From Serratia marcescens (GTDB lineage: Bacteria; Pseudomonadota; Gammaproteobacteria; Enterobacterales; Enterobacteriaceae): a stretch of DNA of 64,000 nt. Both the position numbers and the translations under genes were made by a program. The notes below the pieces were generated by a model. It was not told the origin of the DNA, did no database searches, and saw nothing but the letters and a program-made list of their open reading frames with translations. Positions 30,255 to 39,760 of this stretch are shown here, in pieces. The stretch covers positions 4,960,001 to 5,024,000 of the forward strand of contig NZ_JARVZZ010000001.1 of the NCBI RefSeq assembly GCF_029846115.1, given 5' to 3'. The stretch's first letter is position 1; each line of letters starts with the position of its first letter.

Positions 30255-30611
30255 TTAAAAGCGGGTGCAATACCAGCGGCTCAGCATTGCCCACTGCCGC
30301 TGCGGCGTTTGGATCCTGACCGTCAATCGGCGGCAATCACTCTCCACATCGCCGAGCACGGTCTCGCGACGCCAGCCTTCCGGCGGCGGTTCGGCATCGA
30401 GCCGGCCGGTGACGGCGAACGCCTCCAACTGCTGATGCGCCAGTCCCCAAGCTTGCCGGTAGTGCCACTGGCGCTGGAACGACTGCAGCAGCACCTGATG
30501 ATACTGTAACAAGCCAAGCAGCGACACCGAGAACAGCAAGGCCGCCACCAACACTTCCGGCAGGCTGAAGCCGTTGCGGGATATCCGCCCTGCCCGAGCG
30601 TTAGCCGTCAC
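30255..30611 (-). CDS. ppdC: Type IV prepilin-like protein PpdC
   Basis: 118 residues from a GTG at 30611 that overlaps the ygdB stop by 11 bp. The longer frame reading back into ygdB has no plausible start site. A 14-residue leader ends at Gly, followed by the class III prepilin motif FSLPEVLVAALLF with Glu at mature position 5, then a hydrophobic helix. In E. coli it is a prepilin-peptidase-dependent pseudopilin (107 residues) of a little-expressed type IV pilus system. It is the last gene before recC. The start codon is an inference. Confidence 0.82.
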   Translation of the reverse strand: MTANARAGRISRNGFSLPEVLVAALLFSVSLLGLLQYHQVLLQSFQRQWHYRQAWGLAHQQLEAFAVTGRLDAEPPPEGWRRETVLGDVESDCRRLTVRIQTPQRQWAMLSRWYCTRF

Positions 30612-31047
30612 AGTCGGCCAGCCTTTTCTCTGGGCAAAAATCCAGCCGACCGCCCGGCTGTGCTTGCACCTTGCCAGCGGCCTCCGCGCCGTTAAAAGTG
30701 CCCCATTGATACAACCATAGGGGTTCACCGCTGCGCATCTCGCCAAGGCCGCGTACCGTCACAACGCCGGCTCTGGCAGACAGCCGAGCGCAGGCCGTCA
30801 GCTCCGCGCGCTGCCTGCATAACCAGGCCGCCGCGCTCAGCTCGGCACGTGGCCAGCGCTGGCTCATGCCCCAACTCAGCGCCGAAGCGGCCTGATTGTA
30901 AGCCTGAAGGTAACGCTGCTGATCGGCAGCCAGTAACAGCGCGTTATCCAACTGCCGATGCTGAGCGTTAAGCAACATCAGCCCCAGCGCCAACAGCAAC
31001 ATCACCGCCGCCAGAGCGCTACCGCCTCGCTGGGTTTGCCGGTTCAT
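30601..31047 (-). CDS. ygdB: YgdB-like pseudopilin-cluster protein (DUF2509)
   Basis: A 148-residue protein with start MNRQTQRGGSALAAVML, overlapping the ppdB stop by 4 bp (ATGA). It has a prepilin-like N-terminus (GGSALAAVMLLLALGLMLLN) without the canonical Glu5, one transmembrane helix and a short periplasmic domain ending LDFCPEKRLADCDG with paired cysteines. E. coli YgdB has 135 residues and the same ending pattern. It occupies the ppdA-ppdB-ygdB-ppdC slot. It probably acts as a minor (PilX/GspK-like) pilin; the function is inferred. Confidence 0.88.
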   Translation of the reverse strand: MNRQTQRGGSALAAVMLLLALGLMLLNAQHRQLDNALLLAADQQRYLQAYNQAASALSWGMSQRWPRAELSAAAWLCRQRAELTACARLSARAGVVTVRGLGEMRSGEPLWLYQWGTFNGAEAAGKVQAQPGGRLDFCPEKRLADCDG

Positions 31048-31622
31048 GGCAGCGCCGCCATTTCGACGCTCCCGTTCAGGCTGCGCATGATACGCGTATC
31101 GCTGGCGGAGCGCCCCACCAGCGTCAGGCGAGCCAAGGCCGCGCCGTGATCGCCCCACGCTATCGCCACATGAAAACGCTCAATGCGCACTTCGCCATGA
31201 TCGAGTAGCCGCTCCCAGCCACCGCCATCGCATTGGCTCACGCCGCGCTGCCCTTCCACGCCGCCATTGCGCAGCCGATAACCGAAATAGCCCGCATCCT
31301 CGCCCGAAGTGAGCCATTGCCCGCTGCGAGCGATGTCGTAGGCGACGATAACGCAACTGCCCGCCGCCTCTCCCGATGCCTGGCCGATCAGTAGCGGCCG
31401 GCCGGCGCACTGCCCGGCGCAAAAACCGGCGCGGCGCAGATCTTTCTCAATGCCGAACGCCAACTGCCGCAACGTTGACTCCAGCCGAAAGTGCTGGCCG
31501 ACGGCCACGCTTTGCTGGCGTAACAGCGGGTAAGTTTTCGCCGCGCCGAGCGCGATCACGCTGCCGAATACCAGTGCCAACATCACCTCCGGCAAGGTAA
31601 AACCGCGTTCGCAAGTCAGCAT
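31044..31622 (-). CDS. ppdB: Type IV prepilin-like protein PpdB
   Basis: 192 residues from MLTCERGFTLPEV; the frame remains open far upstream but that part lies inside ppdA. The leader is seven residues, then the FTLPEVMLALVFGS prepilin segment with Glu5, followed by a periplasmic domain with several cysteines (FCAGQCAG). E. coli PpdB has 187 residues. It overlaps ppdA by 7 bp and ygdB by 4 bp, so the cluster is one tightly coupled operon. Confidence 0.92.
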   Translation of the reverse strand: MLTCERGFTLPEVMLALVFGSVIALGAAKTYPLLRQQSVAVGQHFRLESTLRQLAFGIEKDLRRAGFCAGQCAGRPLLIGQASGEAAGSCVIVAYDIARSGQWLTSGEDAGYFGYRLRNGGVEGQRGVSQCDGGGWERLLDHGEVRIERFHVAIAWGDHGAALARLTLVGRSASDTRIMRSLNGSVEMAALP

Positions 31623-32119
31623 AGCGCCATGCCCCTGACCCGCGGCCCTTCGCTGCACAAACGCAGCCGCCCACGGGCGGAGAGCACCAACCGCAGGCTG
31701 CCTGCGTCGTTGCTGAGAAGGAGGTGCCCTGCCTGCGCAGTATTGCGCAAACCGTAAAACCCAATCTCTTTGCCGGAGTAGCCGCTCAGCACAACGTCGC
31801 GATAAGGCGGCGAGAAAACGGAGCCTTCGGCGGAAGCGCAATCCGTCGGCGGCACGCCACCACCCAGGCACCAGGGCGTGCCGTTGTTGAACCACAGCAG
31901 CGTCGTGCGGTTACGCCAGTTGGCGTCCGCCTGCAATCGCAGCAAAAACGCCAGCAGCTGTTGGGCCGTGTGTTCCAACCGCAGCGCTTGCTGATGATAG
32001 CGCCATTGCCCGACGCCCCAGCCAGTGAGCATGGCGGCGATCAATATCGCCGCCAACAGCTCAATCAGCGTCATGCCACGCTGGCGGTCATCGATGTTCG
32101 AGAGAGTATTGTCGTTCAT
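31616..32119 (-). CDS. ppdA: Type IV prepilin-like protein PpdA
   Basis: A 167-residue minor pseudopilin (E. coli 156). A 15-residue charged leader ends at Gly15, followed by MTLIELLAAILIAAML with the conserved Glu5 of mature prepilins. The rest is a FimT/GspH-like globular domain with cysteines in PWCLGGG and LRLCSEG. First gene of the ppdA-ppdB-ygdB-ppdC(-recC) block; a terminator separates it from thyA upstream. Confidence 0.93.
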   Translation of the reverse strand: MNDNTLSNIDDRQRGMTLIELLAAILIAAMLTGWGVGQWRYHQQALRLEHTAQQLLAFLLRLQADANWRNRTTLLWFNNGTPWCLGGGVPPTDCASAEGSVFSPPYRDVVLSGYSGKEIGFYGLRNTAQAGHLLLSNDAGSLRLVLSARGRLRLCSEGPRVRGMALC

Positions 32120-32243
32120 GCGGCCAGTGTAAGGGCCGCAACAACGCGGTAAAGCCGCATGCGCAAGCGCTGCGGCAAGCTGCGCAATGTTTTATCTACG
32201 ACTACAGACGTCGACAAAAAAATGCGGCGCGGTGCGCAATGCG

Positions 32244-32275
32244 GATAAAAAAAGGGGCGCAATCGCTGCGCCCCT
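32244..32275 (-). terminator. thyA intrinsic terminator
   Basis: On the minus strand AGGGGCGCA (32275-32267), loop GCGAT, TGCGCCCCT (32261-32253), then TTTTTTATCC. It ends the lgt-thyA transcript before ppdA. Confidence 0.9.
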
Positions 32276-32293
32276 GGTGTGATGCGGTTAAGG

Positions 32294-33088
32294 TCAGATC
32301 GCGACCGGCGCCTTGATGGCCGGATGCGGATCGTAACCTTCGATCTCGAAGTCTTCGAAACGGTAATCAAACAGCGAAGCCGGTTTGCGTTTGATCACCA
32401 GCTTCGGCAACGGACGCGGTTCACGCGTCAACTGCAACTGAGTCTGTTCCATGTGGTTGCTATACAGGTGGGTATCGCCCCCGGTCCAGACGAAATCGCC
32501 CACTTCCAGATCGCACTGCTGCGCCATCATGTGCACCAACAGCGCGTAGCTGGCGATGTTGAACGGCAGGCCGAGGAAGACGTCGCAGGAACGCTGGTAC
32601 AGCTGGCAAGAGAGCTTGCCGTCCGCTACGTAGAACTGGAAGAACGCGTGGCACGGCGCCAGCGCCATCTGATCCAGCTCGCCGACGTTCCAGGCGGAAA
32701 CGATGATGCGGCGCGAATCCGGATCTTGCTTCAGCTGTTGGAGCACGTTGCTCAACTGATCGATCTGACGGCCGTCCGCTGCGCCCCAGGCGCGCCACTG
32801 TTTGCCGTACACCGGGCCGAGATCGCCGTTTTCATCGGCCCACTCGTCCCAAATGGTGACCTTGTTGTCACGCAGGTAGGCGATGTTGGTATCGCCGTTC
32901 AGGAACCATAACAGCTCATGAATGATCGAACGCAGATGACATTTCTTGGTCGTCACCAACGGGAAACCTTCCTGCAAGTTGAAACGCATCTGGTGGCCGA
33001 AAATCGACAACGTGCCAGTGCCGGTACGGTCGGCTTTAGGGGTGCCCTCGGCGAGCACCTTATTCATCAAATCCAGATACTGTTTCAT
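32294..33088 (-). CDS. thyA: Thymidylate synthase
   Basis: 264 residues, the same length as E. coli ThyA. It makes dTMP from dUMP with methylene-tetrahydrofolate. Catalytic Cys146 lies in [11 protein letters not shown], with the dUMP-binding [12 protein letters not shown] and folate-site residues all present. The gene begins 7 bp after lgt, so the two form the classical lgt-thyA (umpA-thyA) pair, with the terminator immediately after thyA. Confidence 0.98.
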   Translation of the reverse strand: MKQYLDLMNKVLAEGTPKADRTGTGTLSIFGHQMRFNLQEGFPLVTTKKCHLRSIIHELLWFLNGDTNIAYLRDNKVTIWDEWADENGDLGPVYGKQWRAWGAADGRQIDQLSNVLQQLKQDPDSRRIIVSAWNVGELDQMALAPCHAFFQFYVADGKLSCQLYQRSCDVFLGLPFNIASYALLVHMMAQQCDLEVGDFVWTGGDTHLYSNHMEQTQLQLTREPRPLPKLVIKRKPASLFDYRFEDFEIEGYDPHPAIKAPVAI

Positions 33089-33095
33089 TTGTCCC

Positions 33096-33968
33096 TCACG
33101 ACAGTTGTTGCTGCGGGCGACGACGGTACGCCCAAATCATCATAATAATACCGGCCACCACCATCGGGATGGACAGGATCTGCCCCATGCTGATCACGCC
33201 GTCGAACAGGCCGAGCTGGGCATCCGGCTGGCGGAACGCTTCAACGATGATACGGAATGCGCCATAACCGATCAGGAACAGGCCTGATACGGCGCCCATC
33301 GGCCGCGGCTTGCGGATAAACAGGTTCAGAATGACAAACAGCACCACGCCTTCCAGCAGCAGTTCATACAGCTGCGATGGGTGACGCGGCAGTACGCCGT
33401 ACTGATTCAATAACGGCAGCAAAGAAGGATCGGCGGCGGCAAGGGCCACGTCCTCGCTGCGTGAACTTGGGAACAGCATCGCCCAAGGGGTATCGGTGGT
33501 CACGCGGCCCCACAGCTCGCCGTTGATGAAGTTGCCGAGGCGGCCGGCGCCCAGGCCGAATGGAATCAATGGCGCGATAAAATCGGAAACCTGGAAGAAG
33601 GTGCGTTTGGTGCGGCGAGCGAACCAGAACATCACCAGAATCACCCCCATCAAGCCGCCGTGGAACGACATGCCGCCATCCCAGACCTTGAACAGATAGA
33701 GCGGGTTATCCAGGAACAGCGGCAGGTTGTAGAACAGCACATAGCCTACGCGGCCGCCGACGAATACGCCCAGGAAGCCGGCGTAGAGCAAGTTTTCCAC
33801 TTCGTCTTTGGTCCAGCCGCTGCCCGGCTTGTTGGCACGGCGCACCGCCAGCCACATGGCAAAAACGAAGCCGACCAGGTACATCAGGCCGTACCAATGC
33901 AGAGAAACCGGGCCAATGGAGAAAATGACCGGATCAAATTTAGGAAACGCCAGATAGCTATTGCTCAT
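33096..33968 (-). CDS. lgt: Prolipoprotein diacylglyceryl transferase
   Basis: A 290-residue inner-membrane enzyme with seven predicted helices (E. coli 291). It transfers diacylglycerol from phosphatidylglycerol to the lipobox Cys of prolipoproteins. His103 (FHGGLMG), Arg143 and Asn146 ([16 protein letters not shown], the Lgt signature) and Gly154 match the E. coli essential residues in number. Substrates in this window include YgdI, YgdR and MltA. It is followed by thyA after 7 bp. Confidence 0.98.
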   Translation of the reverse strand: MSNSYLAFPKFDPVIFSIGPVSLHWYGLMYLVGFVFAMWLAVRRANKPGSGWTKDEVENLLYAGFLGVFVGGRVGYVLFYNLPLFLDNPLYLFKVWDGGMSFHGGLMGVILVMFWFARRTKRTFFQVSDFIAPLIPFGLGAGRLGNFINGELWGRVTTDTPWAMLFPSSRSEDVALAAADPSLLPLLNQYGVLPRHPSQLYELLLEGVVLFVILNLFIRKPRPMGAVSGLFLIGYGAFRIIVEAFRQPDAQLGLFDGVISMGQILSIPMVVAGIIMMIWAYRRRPQQQLS

Positions 33969-34191
33969 CTATCACCACAACATGTCTGTTATTTTTCCCC
34001 ATGCGGGGGCGGCAGGTGCCAAGCGGCGACGGAGATTATCCCGCGCCTTGCAAACGGCAGCATTGGCCGCTGCGGGTCTACAAGGCGACGAGCATGCGCC
34101 GCGCTGAGGTTGCGCATCATAACATAGGCTTAGCGCGGTCCGGTCCGGCAGGGCGGGAAAAGTTCTGTAAAAAAATCACACCGCGCAGCGA

Positions 34192-36438
34192 TTATCGGCC
34201 GCCGCGAATCAATCCGCCCATGCCGCGTCGCTCCATAAACGCCGCCACCAAATGGCGCACTTCCGTGGTCATCTGGGTGTTCAACACCCGCTGCGCCAAC
34301 ATTTCGGCGTCGGCAAGGTCGATATGCCGCAGCAGGTATTTGATACGCGCCACGCTGCGGCCGTTCATGCTCAAGTTGCGATAACCCATGCCCACCAGCA
34401 ACAACGCGCCCATAGGATCGCCGGCCAGTTCACCGCACAGGCTAAGCTGCAGCCCGGCCGTTTTCCCCTGCTCGGCGATCAGTTTCAGCACCTGCAGCAT
34501 CGCGGGATGCAAACTGTCATACAGCGAGGCGACCCGGGTGTTGTTGCGATCCACCGCCAGCAGGTACTGGGTCAAGTCGTTGGTACCGACCGAGATGAAA
34601 TCAACGCGCCCGGCCAGATGCGGGATCAGGAAAATCATCGACGGCACTTCCAGCATCACGCCGATTTTCGGTTTCGGGATCGCGTAGCCGAGCACTTCTT
34701 CCACCTCGCGCCCGGCGCGGTCAATCAGGCGTTTGGCCTCGTCGACCTCTTCCAGACTGGTGATCATCGGCAGCAGAATGCCCAGGTTGCCGGTGCCAGC
34801 GTTGGCGCGCAGCATCGCACGCACCTGAATCAAAAAGATCTCCGGCTGATCCAGGGTAATGCGGATGCCGCGCCAGCCCAGGCAAGGGTTCTCTTCGCTG
34901 ATCGGCATATAGGGCAGCTGCTTGTCGGCACCGATGTCCAGGGTGCGCAGCGTGACCGGCTTGCTCGGGTAAAGCTGCAGCATGCCCTGGTACTGCGCGA
35001 CCTGCTCCTCTTCGGAAGGGAAGCCGCTTTGCAACATAAAGGGGATTTCGGTGCGGTATAGCCCCACGCCATCCACCCGGCCGCCCAACAGCTGTTCATG
35101 TTCCGGGCTGAGGCCGGCATTCAGCATCACCTGAATGCGTTCGCCGCTTTTCAACTGCGCCGGCTGTTCGACGTCGTCTTCCGCCAGCTTGCTCAGCTCC
35201 AGCTCTTCGCTGATCAGCCGTTGATATTCCTGCACCAGTACCGGCTCAGGATCGACCAGCAGTTCACCGCGATAACCGTCGACGATCAGCAGCCGCTGGC
35301 TGAGCAGAGCAGGCTGGATGTCGGCGCCCATTACCGTCGGCACCCCCATCGCCCGCACCAAAATCGCCGCATGCGAGTTGGCGGCGCCGTCGCGCACCAC
35401 CACGCCGACCAGGCGGTCCTGCGGCACTTCGGCCAGCAATGTCGCGGTCAGTTCATCCGCCACCAGCACAAAACGCGCCGGCCACTGGGTGGCGCCCTGG
35501 GTGGTGTCGTCGAGGTGGAACAGCAGACGCTGGCCCAGCGCGCGCAGGTCGCTGCCGCGCTCGCGCATGTAGGTGTCCTGCAGTTTGGCGAACTGCTCGG
35601 CAAAGGCTTCTATCACCTGTTTCACCGCCCACTCCGCCACCGAACCGTTGTCGATTTCGGCGAACAGTTCACGCTTGAGACGGGCGTCGTTTAACAGGTG
35701 AGAATAAAGATCGAAAATCGCCGCGCTCTCTTTTTGCGAACTGGCGGCAAAACGCTTGCTGAAGCGACGAAATTCCGCGCCGGCCTCTTCCAGCGCCAGC
35801 GTCAGGCGCTCGCGCTCGCTGGCGGTGTCCAGCGTCGACGCGCGGTACACCTGATCGAGCGAAGGCTGGCTGCTGTCCTGCCACCCTTCCGCCACCGCCA
35901 CGCCGGGCGAGGCCGCCAGCGCGCGCACGCGCGTTTGGCGATACTGGCCGAAAATGGCATTAAGCTGCGACTGTGAAAGGATCCCGGCCATCTGCGTAGC
36001 CAGGGTGACCATGAAAGACTCTTCGCTTTCGTCAAACTGGCGCAGCTCGCGCTGCTGCACCACCAGCACGCCCAGCAGCTGGCGCCGATGAATGATTGGC
36101 ACCCCGAGGAAGGATCGGAAACGATCCTCTTTCACCTGCGGAACGTATTTGAAACTGGGGTGGCTTTGGGCATCGGCCAGGTTGATAGGCTCGGCCCGGC
36201 GGCCGACCAACCCGACGACGCCCTCGTCAAACGCCAATGCGATAGTGCGCCCGCGCGGCTTTTTCAGCCCGCGCGTGGCCATCAGGTAGTAACAGCGGCG
36301 GTCGTTGTCCGCCAGGTAGATGGAACACACTTCGGTGTCCATCGCCAGACAGGTTTCATTGACCAGCAGATCCAGCGCATCCGTCAGACTGGCCGCCGCG
36401 GCCACCTTCTCTACAATTTCTCGCAAGCGCGTGAGCAT
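34192..36438 (-). CDS. ptsP: Phosphoenolpyruvate-protein phosphotransferase of the nitrogen PTS (EI-Ntr)
   Basis: 748 residues (E. coli 748). An N-terminal GAF domain (about 1-160), which senses glutamine/2-oxoglutarate in the E. coli protein, is followed by an Enzyme I module. The phosphorylated His356 is in GAANSHAAIL, and the PEP-binding part has GTNDLTQYLLAVDRN. It starts the NPr/EIIA-Ntr phosphorelay that regulates potassium uptake and stress responses. rppH stops 12 bp upstream, giving the conserved rppH-ptsP unit. Confidence 0.98.
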   Translation of the reverse strand: MLTRLREIVEKVAAAASLTDALDLLVNETCLAMDTEVCSIYLADNDRRCYYLMATRGLKKPRGRTIALAFDEGVVGLVGRRAEPINLADAQSHPSFKYVPQVKEDRFRSFLGVPIIHRRQLLGVLVVQQRELRQFDESEESFMVTLATQMAGILSQSQLNAIFGQYRQTRVRALAASPGVAVAEGWQDSSQPSLDQVYRASTLDTASERERLTLALEEAGAEFRRFSKRFAASSQKESAAIFDLYSHLLNDARLKRELFAEIDNGSVAEWAVKQVIEAFAEQFAKLQDTYMRERGSDLRALGQRLLFHLDDTTQGATQWPARFVLVADELTATLLAEVPQDRLVGVVVRDGAANSHAAILVRAMGVPTVMGADIQPALLSQRLLIVDGYRGELLVDPEPVLVQEYQRLISEELELSKLAEDDVEQPAQLKSGERIQVMLNAGLSPEHEQLLGGRVDGVGLYRTEIPFMLQSGFPSEEEQVAQYQGMLQLYPSKPVTLRTLDIGADKQLPYMPISEENPCLGWRGIRITLDQPEIFLIQVRAMLRANAGTGNLGILLPMITSLEEVDEAKRLIDRAGREVEEVLGYAIPKPKIGVMLEVPSMIFLIPHLAGRVDFISVGTNDLTQYLLAVDRNNTRVASLYDSLHPAMLQVLKLIAEQGKTAGLQLSLCGELAGDPMGALLLVGMGYRNLSMNGRSVARIKYLLRHIDLADAEMLAQRVLNTQMTTEVRHLVAAFMERRGMGGLIRGGR

Positions 36439-36450
36439 AGTCGGCTTAAC

Positions 36451-36978
36451 TTAACCTCTCTTTCGGCGATAAGCGGGGGCCTGTCGCGGCGCCGCCTGCT
36501 CTTGCATCGGCATCACGGTCACGGCGAATTCTTTCATCACCCGGCGGTAGACGTCGCGTTTGAACGACACCACCTGGCGCACCGGATACCAGAAGCTCAC
36601 CCAGCGCCAACCGTCGAACTCCGGCGTGCTGCTGCGCTGCATATTGATATCAGCGTCATTGCACAGTAGCTGCAACAAAAACCATTTTTGCTTTTGGCCG
36701 ATACAAACCGGCTTTGTGTCCCAACGCACCAAACGTTTCGGCAATTTATAGCGCAACCAGTTGCGGGTCGAAGCCAGGATGCGCACATCCTTTTTACTCA
36801 GCCCCACTTCTTCGAACAGCTCACGGTACATCGCCTGCTCCGCAGTTTCGCCAGGGTTAATCCCACCTTGGGGAAACTGCCAGGAGTGCTGACCGTAACG
36901 GCGGGCCCATAAGACCTGCCCCTGACGATTACAGATTACGATACCAACATTCGGGCGGTAGCCATCATCATCGATCAC
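36451..36978 (-). CDS. rppH: RNA pyrophosphohydrolase RppH
   Basis: A 175-residue Nudix hydrolase (E. coli 176) that removes pyrophosphate from 5'-triphosphate mRNA ends and so opens transcripts to RNase E. The Nudix box G-x5-E-x7-REUxEExGU runs from residue 38 to 60 ([22 protein letters not shown] region). The start codon is GTG, as in E. coli, with GAGG upstream. It is first in the rppH-ptsP unit and lies next to the DnaA-box cluster. Confidence 0.97.
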   Translation of the reverse strand: MIDDDGYRPNVGIVICNRQGQVLWARRYGQHSWQFPQGGINPGETAEQAMYRELFEEVGLSKKDVRILASTRNWLRYKLPKRLVRWDTKPVCIGQKQKWFLLQLLCNDADINMQRSSTPEFDGWRWVSFWYPVRQVVSFKRDVYRRVMKEFAVTVMPMQEQAAPRQAPAYRRKRG

Positions 36979-37072
36979 CGGACTACCTCGATAAGCTTAA
37001 ATTCGCATAGATGTCCTGATTGTTTCACACAAGCTACAGGCGGTAAACCACTGCTTTACGGCACTGCGGGCC

Positions 37073-37494
37073 GGATAACATTGGGATAACTCACAGATAT
37101 AGGCAAAGTTATAAACATACCCCACCCTTTCAGACCGGTTTTATTCACTTTTTCTGTGGATAGGTGTGTGTAGAACTCGAGGGATAAGCCGGTAAAACTC
37201 TTAAACCCCAAAATCCCCTCCCAGCCCTAAAAAAACAAAATAACATTAAAAACATATAATTAAATAATGTTGTATCGTTATGTACAGGGCAAAAATGTGA
37301 TCTGTGCACGGTAAGGATCTTACCCTGGCGAAAGATCCATCAACGTCGTTTTTATCCACAGATTATCCGGGCAAGTTACGCACAAAACGGACAAATTCGT
37401 AAAAAACCGCCCGAGTCAAGGCTGTAAATTGAACCAGTGATCGGCAAAAATTTGGGTTATCCCATAAATCTGTGGATAAATAGGTGTAAGATCC
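37073..37494. promoter_or_regulatory. DARS2-like DnaA-box cluster in the rppH-mutH intergenic region
   Basis: This non-coding stretch contains seven exact TTATCC/GGATAA hexamers (37073, 37084, 37182, 37352, 37363, 37457, 37474) and one near match. Two are perfect TTATCCACA DnaA boxes: 37352-37360 on the plus strand and 37471-37479 on the minus strand; TGTGGATAG at 37155-37163 is one base off. Five GATC sites lie at 37299, 37316, 37334, 37439 and 37490. In E. coli the mutH-ygdP (rppH) gap holds DARS2, which regenerates ATP-DnaA with help from IHF and Fis. Position and content make this its counterpart. The rest of the 36979-37674 gap is A+T-rich and holds the mutH promoter region; I see no gene in it. 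Confidence 0.85.
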
Positions 37495-37674
37495 TGTTTA
37501 TTGTCGGTGGCTTCAGGTGAACAAGCCCCAGGAGTGCATTGTCGGCCACGCAAGGAAAGGAAAAAAGTCATGTAAAATCATGCTACTATTATTCTTTTCC
37601 CCAGACGATAGCGGTTATCGCTCGCCGCGTATAATTGCAGTACGTTTTTCAACCATATTCGACAGGCTTGATTT

Positions 37675-38361
37675 ATGGCGTTTTTATCCTCTTTGCCGCC
37701 TCCGCCGGAAAATGAACGGCAGCTGTTCGAACGCGCTCAGGCGCTGGCAGGCGCCAGCTTTGGCGAGCTGGCCGCCCGCGCGCAGTTGCCGATCCCCAAA
37801 GATCTGAAGCGTGATAAAGGTTGGGTGGGCATGCTGCTGGAACGGTATCTCGGCGCCATGGCCGGCAGCAAACCGGAGCAGGACTTTCCCGAACTGGGCA
37901 TCGAGCTGAAAACCATTCCTGTCGACGCCGCCGGTAAACCGCTGGAAACCACTTTTGTCTGCGTTGCTCCTCTCACCGGCAACAGCGGCGTCACCTGGGC
38001 CAGCAGCCACGTTCGCCACAAGCTGGCGCGCGTCTTGTGGATACCGGTAGAAGGCGAACGGCAGATCCCGCTGGCCGAACGCCGCGTCGGTTCGCCGCTG
38101 CTGTGGAGCCCGAGCACTGCAGAAGAAGAGATGTTGCGCCGCGATTGGGAAGAGTTGATGGATCTGATCGTGCTCGGCCACGTAGAGCGCATCACCGCAC
38201 GCCATGGCGAAGTACTGCAGCTGCGCCCCAAAGCGGCCAACAGCAAGGCGCTCACCGAAGCCATCGGCGAACAGGGGCAACCTATCATGACGTTACCGCG
38301 CGGTTTCTATCTGAAAAAGAGTTTTACCGGTGCGCTGCTGGCAAGACATTTCTCAATCTAA
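37675..38361 (+). CDS. mutH: DNA mismatch repair endonuclease MutH
   Basis: 228 residues (E. coli 229). It nicks the unmethylated strand at hemimethylated GATC sites after activation by MutS-MutL, giving Dam-directed strand discrimination. The type II restriction-like active site is intact at the E. coli positions: Asp70, Glu77 and Lys79 in [12 protein letters not shown]. It lies downstream of the DARS2-like region and codirectional with ygdQ. Confidence 0.98.
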   Translation: MAFLSSLPPPPENERQLFERAQALAGASFGELAARAQLPIPKDLKRDKGWVGMLLERYLGAMAGSKPEQDFPELGIELKTIPVDAAGKPLETTFVCVAPLTGNSGVTWASSHVRHKLARVLWIPVEGERQIPLAERRVGSPLLWSPSTAEEEMLRRDWEELMDLIVLGHVERITARHGEVLQLRPKAANSKALTEAIGEQGQPIMTLPRGFYLKKSFTGALLARHFSI

Positions 38362-38463
38362 GCGATTTCGTTTAACTCTGGTTTAGCTCCCACTGTCAGC
38401 GCCACGATAAACGCGTATAATTCACGTTTTGCATTTATTAAGTATTAAAAGGTGTACCGGGCA

Positions 38464-39180
38464 ATGTTCGAATGGATTATGGATCCCAATGCCTGGTTAG
38501 CGTTAGGTACGCTAACCATTCTTGAGATCGTACTGGGTATTGATAACATCATTTTTCTGTCGCTGGTGGTGGCCAAGCTGCCCAAAGCGCAACAGAACAA
38601 AGCTCGCCGGCTCGGGCTGGCCGCTGCCATGATTATGCGCCTGGCGCTACTGGCCTCTATCGCCTGGGTGATTCGCTTGACGCACCCGCTGTTCACCGTG
38701 CTGGATCACGCTATTTCCGCCCGCGATCTGATCCTGTTGCTGGGGGGGCTGTTCCTGATTTGGAAAGCCAGCAAAGAGATCCACGAAACCATCGAAGGAT
38801 CGGAAGAAGAGCACCACACCAAGGTGCATAGCTTCTTCGGCGCGATCGTGCAGATTATGCTGCTGGATATTATCTTCAGTCTGGACTCGGTGATTACCGC
38901 CGTGGGTCTTTCCGATCATCTGTTCATCATGATGGCGGCAGTGGTGATCGCCGTCGGCGTGATGATGTTCGCCGCCCGGCCGATCGGCGAATTCGTCAAC
39001 CGCCATCCGTCGGTAAAAATGCTGGCGCTGGCGTTTCTGATCCTGGTGGGCTTCACGCTGATGCTGGAAAGTTTCCAGGTGCACGTGCCGAAAGGCTACA
39101 TCTACTTCGCCATGTTCTTCTCCATGTCGGTAGAAGCGCTCAATCTGATGCGCAGCAAGAAAAATCGCGCGCCGGAATAA
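38464..39180 (+). CDS. ygdQ: TerC family inner membrane protein YgdQ
   Basis: A 238-residue protein with about seven transmembrane helices (E. coli YgdQ 237). The start is the ATG of MFEWIMDPNAWLALGTL; an in-frame GTG four codons upstream is less likely. TerC-family hallmarks are EIVLGIDNIIFLS and IIFSLDSVITAVGL, with conserved acidic residues in the membrane. Some TerC proteins export manganese or aid metalation; the role of YgdQ itself is unclear. A GC-rich hairpin follows at 39189-39211. Confidence 0.94.
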   Translation: MFEWIMDPNAWLALGTLTILEIVLGIDNIIFLSLVVAKLPKAQQNKARRLGLAAAMIMRLALLASIAWVIRLTHPLFTVLDHAISARDLILLLGGLFLIWKASKEIHETIEGSEEEHHTKVHSFFGAIVQIMLLDIIFSLDSVITAVGLSDHLFIMMAAVVIAVGVMMFAARPIGEFVNRHPSVKMLALAFLILVGFTLMLESFQVHVPKGYIYFAMFFSMSVEALNLMRSKKNRAPE

Positions 39181-39188
39181 CCCTACCC

Positions 39189-39211
39189 GGAAGCCGCCAT
39201 CGGCGGCTTCC
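39189..39211 (+). terminator. Hairpin after ygdQ
   Basis: GGAAGCCGCC (39189-39198), loop atc, GGCGGCTTCC (39202-39211). It has a weak T-tract. Confidence 0.55.
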
Positions 39212-39335
39212 ATCGCTTCGTTGCCCCCTCATTTCACTTTTTCTTATCAGATAAAGACTTATCTGAGACGCCCTCCGCCGAGAGTTTGCTAATCTTGAAA
39301 GAACATTGTTTTCTGCATAATCGAGGATCCGCAGG

Positions 39336-39554
39336 ATGAAAAAGTGGGTAATGGCAGTATCTGCGCTGGTGATGGTGGCCGGCCTGGCGGGATGTTCCAG
39401 CGACTACGTAATGGCGACCAAAGACGGCAACATGATCCTGACGCAAGGCAAACCGGAGATCGACAAAGACACTGGCCTCATCAGTTATAAAGACGAGAAA
39501 GGCAACCACCGCCAGATCAACGGCGATCAGGTTTCCCAGGTTATCGAACGCTAA
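39336..39554 (+). CDS. ygdR: Small lipoprotein YgdR (DUF903)
   Basis: A 72-residue lipoprotein, a paralogue of YgdI at 10721-10945. The lipobox LAGC has Cys20; the mature part [20 protein letters not shown] keeps the DUF903 layout of YgdI (quoted in part). E. coli YgdR has the same length. It lies between ygdQ and tas, as in E. coli. Function unknown. AGGA precedes the ATG. Confidence 0.95.
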   Translation: MKKWVMAVSALVMVAGLAGCSSDYVMATKDGNMILTQGKPEIDKDTGLISYKDEKGNHRQINGDQVSQVIER

Positions 39555-39760
39555 TCATCGCCCGCCGGCTATCGCCCGCTCGAGCGCGGTAGCCCTCATT
39601 CGCGTCCGCGCGGAATCCGCTTCCCCCATCTTCACCGCTTGGTTATAGTCAGGAAAGGCGACATCGCCGCCCGACGGACTTTGCGCCGTCTTCTGACATT
39701 GGGCTCCTGTTTCACCGGGCCGCGCGGCCCGTCAGCGCTAACAAGAAAGGAAGGCCGTTA

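Noticed and set aside
37073..37494. Chromosomal replication origin
   Set aside because: Although it has DnaA boxes and GATC sites, there is no gidA/mioC context and no 13-mer AT-repeat unwinding region; DARS2 fits better.
37517..37807. Small plus-strand open frame before mutH
   Set aside because: It runs into mutH out of frame, and the mutH start at 37675 is well supported.
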